Virus record (IMG/VR): IMGVR_UViG_3300027797_000100
Coordinates: 1 to 28,728 of that record
Source of the DNA: a virus
DNA length: 28,728 nucleotides
Reading direction: 5' to 3' (one strand)
A model generated the notes under the pieces. It searched no databases and had not been told where the DNA came from. It saw only the letters and a list, made by a program, of their open reading frames with translations. The number at the start of each line of letters is the position of its first letter. Within the stretch, counting starts at the first letter, position 1. This document shows positions 17,601 to 24,820 of the stretch, piece by piece. The position numbers and the translations under genes were made by a program.

Positions 17601-20600
17601 AAAAGTGTTTTTTAAAATTTCTATTTTATTGTTACCTAAAGTAAATTTTAAATCAATTTCAGGAACAATGTTGTCAGTCTTTCCGTCCAAAACTATGAGT
17701 TTTGGTGCAGAAGTATATCCTCTTCCAAATGAAGATATTCCAATAGATTCAAAAGATGAAAGAGGAACCACTTTTACAACTTGTGGAATCGATACACTTG
17801 GTCTCATAGTCAAATCTGAGGGAAAATCAAAACCAATATCATTAATTTTTACTGATTTAATTTTACCAATAGAAGTACTTGAGGGTTCTAATATTTCTCC
17901 GGTTCCGATTCCAGATGTAACACTCAAAATTTGTGGAAGGGAATAATAATTTTGTCCTCTATTTAATATTTTTATTTTGGAAATAGGACCATTAGTATTT
18001 GAAGAATTGGTTTCGTATTTTATACTAGATATACCTGAAATATATAAATCCTCTTCTGGAACTTTTGCAACATCATAAGTAAATGATGTGCTAGATCCTA
18101 CTATAATATTGTATATTCCATTATATTGACTGCTAAGAATTTGGATTTCATTATTTGATAAAACTTCACGATCTTCAGTAATTAATTTTTTATTTTCGGG
18201 AAGGTTTCCATCATAAATTGGAATTAAATTATAATAAAGATTTTCTGGTGTATTTTGATTAACTGATAAAATAACTTTTGCATCGCTAGTAACTCCAACT
18301 GTTCCTATCTTTTGGACTTCGAAAACTTGATCATCAGAATTACTATTATAATTTTTTGTAAGATTAGAATCATTGAAAAATTTTAAATCAAATGCAGGAT
18401 ACAGAGTTGATTGTTGAGTATATGAAAGTGACGAATCTGATAGATCAAAAATAACTGAAGAATTTTTGTATACTTGTATTGGGGGATTGATTGAAGACAA
18501 TGTTCCATTAGAAGCACTAGTGATTCCAACAATGTTTGGTTTTACATTAATAGAATCATAATAAGTATTAGTAAGTCTAATATTATTTGTATCAACTACA
18601 AAAATAAAATATTCTTTATTATTTTCAAGACCAATCGCAGGAATTGTTGCTGTATGAATTACTTTTTGCCCACTTTCAAATTTGTGATCAATGATAGTAA
18701 TTGTATTTGTAACTGTATTAATTCCTGCAGAAATAAAGTCTTTTGGATTTACTAATAATTTTCTGCTGTAGTCATTATATTTAAAAGTAAATGTGGTTGA
18801 TATTGATGGGTTTACATCAATAAAAACTGTATCGTTATTTAAAAGTCCATGAGTTTGTGCAGTGGATACTGTGACTATATTTTTTGAAATATCTCCAATT
18901 AATCCATTATAAGTTGTTTTAAAACTATGGTTTTCTCCTGTGCCTACACTAGTGAAATATAATATTCCTGTTCCACTTGTCTGACTTGTAATTCCAACAA
19001 AAGTTCCTCCCGTCCCAAGACCAACCTTGAATGTAGAAATACCAATTAAATCATCTGATATTTTGGCAACATATACTATAGACTGATTTGAAAGTGATAC
19101 TGAAGTGGATATTCCATTTGTAGAAACTCCAATTACAGATCCATTATTTGTAGAGTATATTAACTCATCGCCAGTATTTAATTGATGATTTGGTATATAA
19201 ATGGATCTTGTGGGAATGAAAATTTGAGTGATGCCAACTCCTGGATTTGAAAAAATTAAAGTGATACCAATTCCAACAAGAGAACTAAAAGTTACCACGG
19301 TTCCAATACCAAGCACACTAGCAACTGTAGATGCAGTACCAATTTGAACAAATGTAGACGCAACAGAAACAATTCGGGCATTGGTAATTGTACCCGGACC
19401 TACTACACTAATGGAACTTATACCAACAATAATCCCAGTTGTATCGGCAACAAAAATATTAGTTGCTCCGATTGCAACAGGTGAATTAATAGTTGTTGTG
19501 CGAGAATTTACATTTTCTACAAGAATTGTACCTAAACCAACTGCATCAATTGGATTAAAATAAATTTCACGATTAATTTGATAATCATACTGAGATCTAA
19601 ACCCAGCATTTATTATAAGTTTTCTTGAATTTTCATACAGAACATCAGTAACACTATGAGAGGATCCTACTGTCCCATTTATTGCACGAAGAGCTCTAAT
19701 TCTTGATGACCTTGCATCAACATTTAATACTTTAATCTGTTCTGTGCCAATACCTAAAATATCATTTTCACGAATATTAGGATAATTTAAGTTTCCTGCA
19801 ACAGAAAAATAAGTAACTATTCCAGTTATTGCAGTGCTACCAATACCAGCAGTAAGAGCAATTGTACTTGTTGTTACTCCAATTCTATAAGATCCCTCAA
19901 TTAAAGATGAAGTTGTATTTAATCCCGAGACAACAATTAAATCAGAATTTGTAAAATTATGAGGATTTTCTGAAAATACTAAGAAATTTCCCTGAGATAT
20001 AATTGGATAAAATTCAACATTTGATATTGATGTAGTTGCAACACTAATGGAATTTACAGATCGTCCAAAAATTCTTTCTACTTCAGCAGAGACATTAGAA
20101 CCATCAGTACCCTCGTTATCAAATACTAACTTGTCTCCAATTTTATATCCAGAACCACCAGAAGATATATTTATTTTTTCTACAGATCCAGGAGTAGTAT
20201 ATTTAATATCAACAGTTTGATTTAAAAGATTTGGTATATTCAAGTATGCATAAGAAGCACCATTTTCAATTAAATTATATGGATTAGTATTTCTCGAAAA
20301 ATTTGTTTGATTTAAGTCAAGATCATTTTGATTTGATGCTGCTTTAAAATTAAATTCATTTGGTTTTGAATTAAAATTATCTCCAATCAAATATGGAAAT
20401 ACTGGCGACTTATACCCATCAAAAGGACCTGAAGAATCTGCAGCAGAATTACTAATCGTCGCAAAATACACATATGCACCATTTGGATATTCTGGCGTAA
20501 CACAAAATCTTCCGTTGTTTTTATCCAATACAGTTTCATCAGAAACTTCAAAATGACTATAATCTTGAATAAAAAATCCTGTAGGAAAAGCAGAAACTGA

Positions 20601-23600
20601 AGGTCTATTTGGTTTTAAATCAAGTTTATATCCAGACCTCATTTGAGATATTATACCACCTTGTTTAGTGGAATATCCATATGGACCATAAATTGGATTT
20701 CCGTCATATGCCCACCCAATAATCGGGGAGTGATCACTTGATGATACCTCTTTATTGCCAGATTTTATTAAGTCTTTTCTTCCGTATAAAATATTTCCTG
20801 CTTGATCTGAAGCATATACAATTTCTCTAAGTTTCCTTGGTGCATACAGATGAGAATATTCTAATTCAAAATTTTGATTAATTCCTTCAGATAAAACTCC
20901 ATCGTCATCAGAAACAATTGTTGAATTTTTTTGAAAAATATTAACATTCCAAGATTGTATTTTTGTATTAAATTCTGCCAAAAGTCCTGTAGCAATGACA
21001 TTTATTGCAGTAGTACTTGGCAAATATCCAATACCAGATTCAATTACGTTAACTTTAATTAATTGACCATTTTCAATAATCGGAGTGAGTACTGCACCAA
21101 AACCTTCACCATCAATTTTTAAATTTGGGGGTGAGTTATATCCACTTCCAGAAGAATTTACTAAAACTTCTATAATTCTTCCATCTGAAATAATAGGAAT
21201 AACTTTTGCACCAGAACCACTATTTAAAGTAATTAATGGTTGTCTATTATAATTTAAAATTTCTGATGATCCATATCCTATTCCATTACTTTCCAAATGC
21301 ACAGAAGTAATTTCTCCTCTAAAAATTGGTTGAACAACTGCTTTAAAAGTAGTAGTCCCAATTGAAGAAATACCAACGTTACCAATAATTTCAACAGAAA
21401 TTTCTGGATAATTAAATGATTGAATCCCAGAACCAATTGAAGTTAAATTGATAAATTGTTTTGTAGAATAATAAAAATTATTTTCTACAGATCCAGTTCC
21501 AATTGCCGATAAGTTAAAACTATTATTATCAACTTTTGTTAGATAGTATTCTGTATTATTGGTTAGTCCTCCAATTATTGATCCATTTGTAGAGTATTTT
21601 ACAATTTCTCCAGATTCAAATTCATGATTTGAAATATTAATTTGATTTATTGAAGTATTAATACCCACTACTGAACTTAAAACTGTTTTTTTCTTATTTT
21701 GATATCCAGAACCGGAATTTTCTATATTAACTGATCCCAAAATCGATTTTTTATTAAAAGATCTAAACTCATGATTTCCAATTCCATGAGAGGTTAAGTT
21801 AACTGTATTGATTCCAGATATTGCATCACCTAAAGTATTGTGCAACTTAACTGTAGTTGATGATTGTACAGAAACAAAATATGATGAATTATTTGTCAGT
21901 GTTCCAGGTGTAGTACCAATACCTATTGCTTGTTGTCCGTTAGTGATGTATATTACTTTTTCAGCATTTCTAAATTTATGATATGTACTAAATCCAATAG
22001 TATCATTTGCTAAGGATACTTGTTCAGAATTAATTTCAGAATTAAAAATTGATTGATGGTCAACTAATTTCATACCAGCATAAGCTTTAGCACCTATACC
22101 ATTTCCACCGGTTATTCTAATTGATGGTATTTCTGCATAATCAAATCCAGAATCAACTATTCTTATTTGACTAAGAGAACCTCTTACTGCACAATATGCC
22201 GAGGCGCCAGAACCTACGGGGTCGCTAATTGATAAAATAGGAGGATTAATTATATCATAATCAATTCCAGGAGCGGTAACTTCTATTTCATTTAATGATC
22301 CATAATATACAACATCTCTTGATTTGTAATTTAATACCTCAACACCATTAATTAATATTCCAGTAAATCCAGGTTCTGTTGGATATTCTGCTCCATCATT
22401 AACAGGAGAAGAAATTTCCCTAAAAAGATTTTGTGATTGTAGTGTTTTTGATTTAAACTTATAATATTCAAGTTTATTTGAATTTATTGTTACTGGACTA
22501 TCAACAGAAACAAATTTTGAATAGTAAATATCTGATTTACTCTTAGCAAGTTTAATATTACTTGAATCTATTCTTTTAATAAAATATGTACCCTCATCAA
22601 ACAACTTACTCAGAATTTGTGCAGTTTCAATAATATTATCATTTTCATCAAATGATTCTGATACTATTTTTTCTGGAGTATAGTAAACTAAATCTCCAGT
22701 ATAAAATCCATGATCTGTAGTTGAAGTAATTTTAAAAATGTCAGAATCAAATGTTCCAGAAAAAATTATTTCTCTTGAAGGTGTATTTAATGATATATTA
22801 TTATAGTAGGGAAGAGATGTTGACGCAACTATAGTTTTATCTTTATCTTTGTAAATATTTTGAACGTTTGCATTATTAACAGAAATTTTTGGAAACGTTG
22901 AAGAGTTTGGTTTTAAAATATTTCTTTTTACTGTATATAAATTGGTAATTAATAATTCACCCTGACCCCTTATGTTAAATGATTTTTCTGAAACAACATC
23001 AATTACGGTAGAGTTTTTTTCTATTCCACTACTATCAATTATTTTTAAACTGTCATCTATTCTAAAAATGTGATTTAACTTTGTATTGACCCTATAAGTA
23101 TAGTCGGTACTATCAATCAAAGAAATTGATTCAACATCATATGAAGTTGAAATATTAAAAAACCAATTATTAGAAACTACATCTTCTGAATTAATTCCTA
23201 AAGTTTTAATCTGTGAGGTATAACCCTTTTTAAGATAGTATGTATCATCGATTAAATTAAAATCTTTTATAACTGAAGTAATTCTTACTTTAACGGTATT
23301 ATCAAAATTTTGTGCATAAGTACTAATACCAATATTTGTAGAATCTTCAATAATTCCTGTGATATTTGAACATCCAAAGAATTGATTTATATTTTTTGAC
23401 TCATATTTTATAATACCTCTCGTTGTATCATTATATGTAACGTACAGTTCACCACTATTTGGAAATCCTACAGTTGAATCAACATCAAGAGTAATACTGT
23501 CAGTAGAATCATCACTCACATTTATATTTGCACCCATTCCATCATGATTTGAACAATTATATTTTATTATTTCGTTTGGAGCAGTTGATCTGATAGTTAA

Positions 23601-24815
23601 ATCAACAAAAGACCCTACTTGCCCAGAAAATCCATTTGATGTTATGAAATAGTGGATTGAAGAAAGAACACCTCCAGATAATGTTTGAAATATAAAAGGA
23701 TGCCCATCATTGGAAGAATCTGATATATTAAATCTGTACGTATTTCCTTTTACTAAAGTCAATTGTTGCTGAATTGCTCCATTAATTACATAAACATTAT
23801 TTGGTGGTGGTGTTCCTGGATTTGATGTTACTGTTACTATAAAAGAGTTTAATGTATATTGACCAATTACTTTAGTTTGTGGATGAACTTTAAATCCTCC
23901 ATACAATGCACCATCAAATGTAATATCTTTATCATATCCAGAATCAAAACTAAGTCTATAATATTCTTTTGCATCTTTAGAAATTATTTTTTCTACTTTT
24001 GTAATTTGGACATATGCTTTTGAAAAATTTAGATATTCTTCTTGAATTAAAGTAGAATTTATTAAATTTTCTGGATTTCCCTCAATACTTTCTACAACCA
24101 AATCAGATGTAACTTGGAATTGTGCGTCTGAAGGTCTAAAGAGATATTCTTTAGGTCTAATAATGCTTACATCTTCACCATAAAGAACTTTAAATAAAAT
24201 TTCAAACGATTCATCAGTACCCTTACTTCTATAGAAATCCTTTGACTGCTTAATGAATAAAGAATTATTTAAATCCTTAGTTAAAGTTCTATTTTCAAAT
24301 CCAGGAGTTAATTGGTACTTAATTTTGAGTAAAAATTCTTTTAGGAATAAAGAACTCAAATTAGTAATAGTAGATCCAGCAGAATGATCTGCAGATTCTG
24401 ATTTAGAAAATACTAATTGGTCTGGTTGATTTTGGGACTTATAAGAACTTATCCCACTAAATCCTCTTATACATCCAGTAAAAGAATTAAAAGTTTTTCC
24501 AGTATAAGTAATTACTTCGTCATTAATTTTTAGCAATCCATATTTTTCAGGAAACCCATTTGTTCCATCTACAAAGATATTACTATCAAATGACGAAATA
24601 TCGCCAATTAAAATAGCAGACTCTGCTTGACTGGTTATTTCATCAACTTTGATATATCTATCAATATTTTGAATTAAATCAATAGGAGCTCCTTGAAATT
24701 CTTGAGAACGATAGTATTGGGATAAAAATTCTGATACTAACGGAAACTCCTCCCTTACATAAGATGGGAGTTGATTGTTAACGATGTTGCTAAACTGAAT
24801 TCTTTTCTCTAACAT
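11625..24815 (-). CDS. 7: Giant gp7-like baseplate wedge protein (4396 aa)
   Basis: The N-terminal ~240 residues contain KDFYRSKGTDESFEILFKVL and YGEDVSI near residue 190, parallel to T4 gp7 YDFYSTKGIEASYKFLFKVL and YNEEVEI. Together with the position between gp6 and gp8, this makes it the gp7 wedge initiator. T4 gp7 has 1032 aa, and the shared motif lies in its C-terminal part, so this protein keeps a gp7 core at its N-terminus and adds about 4100 residues. Visible inserts are: a cupredoxin-like domain (about 325-435; H372, C421, H424, M427); a YHYH-like domain (about 1355-1455; AYDGNPIYGPYGY); many GSGY-type repeats; DDGTDTYITEYA-type repeats near 2920-3070; and two IND[IF]xQxPG modules near 3460 and 3910. 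GIGT/GIGS/GIST tetrapeptides are scattered throughout. There is no signal peptide. It starts 5 nt after the gp6 stop. The gp7 identity is well supported; roles of the inserts are unknown. Confidence 0.82.
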   Translation of the reverse strand: MLEKRIQFSNIVNNQLPSYVREEFPLVSEFLSQYYRSQEFQGAPIDLIQNIDRYIKVDEITSQAESAILIGDISSFDSNIFVDGTNGFPEKYGLLKINDEVITYTGKTFNSFTGCIRGFSGISSYKSQNQPDQLVFSKSESADHSAGSTITNLSSLFLKEFLLKIKYQLTPGFENRTLTKDLNNSLFIKQSKDFYRSKGTDESFEILFKVLYGEDVSIIRPKEYLFRPSDAQFQVTSDLVVESIEGNPENLINSTLIQEEYLNFSKAYVQITKVEKIISKDAKEYYRLSFDSGYDKDITFDGALYGGFKVHPQTKVIGQYTLNSFIVTVTSNPGTPPPNNVYVINGAIQQQLTLVKGNTYRFNISDSSNDGHPFIFQTLSGGVLSSIHYFITSNGFSGQVGSFVDLTIRSTAPNEIIKYNCSNHDGMGANINVSDDSTDSITLDVDSTVGFPNSGELYVTYNDTTRGIIKYESKNINQFFGCSNITGIIEDSTNIGISTYAQNFDNTVKVRITSVIKDFNLIDDTYYLKKGYTSQIKTLGINSEDVVSNNWFFNISTSYDVESISLIDSTDYTYRVNTKLNHIFRIDDSLKIIDSSGIEKNSTVIDVVSEKSFNIRGQGELLITNLYTVKRNILKPNSSTFPKISVNNANVQNIYKDKDKTIVASTSLPYYNNISLNTPSREIIFSGTFDSDIFKITSTTDHGFYTGDLVYYTPEKIVSESFDENDNIIETAQILSKLFDEGTYFIKRIDSSNIKLAKSKSDIYYSKFVSVDSPVTINSNKLEYYKFKSKTLQSQNLFREISSPVNDGAEYPTEPGFTGILINGVEVLNYKSRDVVYYGSLNEIEVTAPGIDYDIINPPILSISDPVGSGASAYCAVRGSLSQIRIVDSGFDYAEIPSIRITGGNGIGAKAYAGMKLVDHQSIFNSEINSEQVSLANDTIGFSTYHKFRNAEKVIYITNGQQAIGIGTTPGTLTNNSSYFVSVQSSTTVKLHNTLGDAISGINTVNLTSHGIGNHEFRSFNKKSILGSVNIENSGSGYQNKKKTVLSSVVGINTSINQINISNHEFESGEIVKYSTNGSIIGGLTNNTEYYLTKVDNNSFNLSAIGTGSVENNFYYSTKQFINLTSIGSGIQSFNYPEISVEIIGNVGISSIGTTTFKAVVQPIFRGEITSVHLESNGIGYGSSEILNYNRQPLITLNSGSGAKVIPIISDGRIIEVLVNSSGSGYNSPPNLKIDGEGFGAVLTPIIENGQLIKVNVIESGIGYLPSTTAINVIATGLLAEFNTKIQSWNVNIFQKNSTIVSDDDGVLSEGINQNFELEYSHLYAPRKLREIVYASDQAGNILYGRKDLIKSGNKEVSSSDHSPIIGWAYDGNPIYGPYGYSTKQGGIISQMRSGYKLDLKPNRPSVSAFPTGFFIQDYSHFEVSDETVLDKNNGRFCVTPEYPNGAYVYFATISNSAADSSGPFDGYKSPVFPYLIGDNFNSKPNEFNFKAASNQNDLDLNQTNFSRNTNPYNLIENGASYAYLNIPNLLNQTVDIKYTTPGSVEKINISSGGSGYKIGDKLVFDNEGTDGSNVSAEVERIFGRSVNSISVATTSISNVEFYPIISQGNFLVFSENPHNFTNSDLIVVSGLNTTSSLIEGSYRIGVTTSTIALTAGIGSTAITGIVTYFSVAGNLNYPNIRENDILGIGTEQIKVLNVDARSSRIRALRAINGTVGSSHSVTDVLYENSRKLIINAGFRSQYDYQINREIYFNPIDAVGLGTILVENVNSRTTTINSPVAIGATNIFVADTTGIIVGISSISVVGPGTITNARIVSVASTFVQIGTASTVASVLGIGTVVTFSSLVGIGITLIFSNPGVGITQIFIPTRSIYIPNHQLNTGDELIYSTNNGSVIGVSTNGISTSVSLSNQSIVYVAKISDDLIGISTFKVGLGTGGTFVGITSQTSGTGILYFTSVGTGENHSFKTTYNGLIGDISKNIVTVSTAQTHGLLNNDTVFIDVNPSISTTFTFKYNDYSRKLLVNPKDFISAGINTVTNTITIIDHKFESGQKVIHTATIPAIGLENNKEYFIFVVDTNNIRLTNTYYDSINVKPNIVGITSASNGTLSSINPPIQVYKNSSVIFDLSDSSLSYTQQSTLYPAFDLKFFNDSNLTKNYNSNSDDQVFEVQKIGTVGVTSDAKVILSVNQNTPENLYYNLIPIYDGNLPENKKLITEDREVLSNNEIQILSSQYNGIYNIIVGSSTSFTYDVAKVPEEDLYISGISSIKYETNSSNTNGPISKIKILNRGQNYYSLPQILSVTSGIGTGEILEPSSTSIGKIKSVKINDIGFDFPSDLTMRPSVSIPQVVKVVPLSSFESIGISSFGRGYTSAPKLIVLDGKTDNIVPEIDLKFTLGNNKIEILKNTFGINNITPTILPIQNSNGVGISSIQYDSITKNVTVVLSVGFSTANSFPFAVNDKVLIENISVGVASTGKGFNSENYNYQLFTLTSVTENLGGLGGSVTYNLNEFLTGSESPGTFNPNNSSGRIIAQKQFPIFDIVLRKNDYLIGETVTSETFTGTVEDWDSKLDFIKILSKDNFKVGEIIKGSSSKTQGVASSIDRFDAFFNLAATSKFVSGWQSDAGVLNNNIQRIQDSLYYQNFSYSIKSRVVFDTWNDAVSTLNHTTGFVKFSDYQLESNLSVEDSNSLTINLPSDLTSVEVISDIISVVNLNCVYDFDLVRENSLQIGSQIFSDEIIFTNRILTDYAESIGNRVLSIDDISSQFNSNPRPTRFSEVHRFNLADVRSQKYITYIRDKRFVGERQLLLVTTLRDDVGNGYLNQYARVESTYDMGSFDFAIDGSEGVLLFYPTKFSINDFDVTTLSYNINDNLSGIGSTNFGGIVDIKSNSVLVSSGPTTIVSIANTYRSTKILVSILSDNQQYEFDELTIIHDGTNVEFLEYGQLATHSFDSYSSSGLGTYYPYLSGSELKVDFTPNVGIAVTINTIQVAFGSTTSVGIGTYDMKHARLEGRSTSIASTSTPSPIIISEYPDIYDGAYFIIQVSDNTNNVHQISEVALIDDGTDTYITEYANINTFSELGIIGAQKNSSVVDLTFTPLPNIDVDVKVYLNALRYEDDEKDIINFVNSEIQTDYGTYEGTEVDIKRAFNLTHKNDPVFERYFVGSSSTVVNVTSNTISIPNHFFVTGEEVRYINAGAGTTQAIGIAATTFAGVGLTDKLPDSVYIVKVDINQVNLAGSAEDALKIVPKTLDITNVGIGTLHRFVSTNQNAKVIIALDNLIQSPIVSTATTTTLSTNAFTTSDIIFFNQITSFFGGDLIRIGDEIMRIDGVGIGSTNAIQVRRPRLGTSIVGYSTGALVTKVSGNYNIVDNVLNFAEAPFGNIPLSSPTNRPDERDWVGISTGSSFQGRSFIRSGIVNSLDETYHKNYIFNDISSEFNGITKKFTLKSNGTDVDGIANENAVILINDIFQGPGITYNYNLTESVGVTTITFTGAATSVAYDVNNASIPRGGVIVSVGSTEGFGYQPLVSAGGTANVSIAGTISTISIGNSGSGYRASSTYEIVVDTSSPVGVGSTFIYLENTNSVFSILNLLNTGSNCSIGVGTFIGPNSPITSIGSTFIQVGFGFTSSYQIPAGTQTVVKISNPQIGIVNVGVSTGSVGIATIEHVGYSTIISGKISTSVTITNPGTGYTAQNLLLIRTGVISHPVSSGSTIIFTSNLSDINVGNIVSVGTAITNASIVGIASTSFTIGSGSTSPSSIGIGTVIIFKENNPPHVIFDDPLSYSNLPLIYSSSSSGVGTQATVNVVVGQGSSVIDFEIINTGYGYVEDQILTVPIGGPTGIPTTGSSFKEFKISIQKTFADKFTGWSIGELQVLDSLDDKFDGETVSFPITLSDNLISILSSKGSNINVQDTLLIFINDILQIPGGGYIFPGGSIITFTEPPKIGDTSKILFYRGSGSVDVVDVDILETVKIGDGLTIGYDPSLGQSPTLQEEERTVTSRNSTDIVNTNPYFGPGNVSDETLERPVVWCRQTEDKIINEIVIGKDRMLYEAAITPTSYLIQPVGVGNTILRVDNVRPFFNPTNESNSGGSSPLAFQNSITIISQDNKVGASATAVVSISGTVTSIAISDGGVGYTTTPTVSISQPIGFGTTAAQNTAVASATVSGGVVTGIAVTFGGGGYISTIPPQVLIESPSIIKETNTVTSYVGDSGVIVGFGTTATGIIFDLFIPMDSYLRTTSLTYPSGVYVGTAVTISGIGTGDYFLVYDSNIGFASTSITSKDTSNNTIGIGTNFINNVYQVKSVSNVSVANTMIGIATVGTATTTVRRVSATVSGISTISGYSGVGIGTTTISFGNFSWGRIELTTRTEENSYNFYGTNGVGGISTSGVVKRTLPLRFKNYNIT

Positions 24816-24820
24816 TGTTT

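Noticed and set aside
11800-20000. CRISPR array or DNA-level tandem repeat, suggested by recurring 'ccaattccaac'-like words
   Set aside because: The words are irregularly spaced and code for GIGT/GIGS/GIST tetrapeptides in frame; they reflect protein repeats, not a DNA repeat with spacers.
11625-24815. Two or more fused or frameshifted genes instead of one giant gene
   Set aside because: The frame is open throughout with even codon use, repeat types are shared along its length, and there are no internal stop or start signals that suggest a broken boundary.
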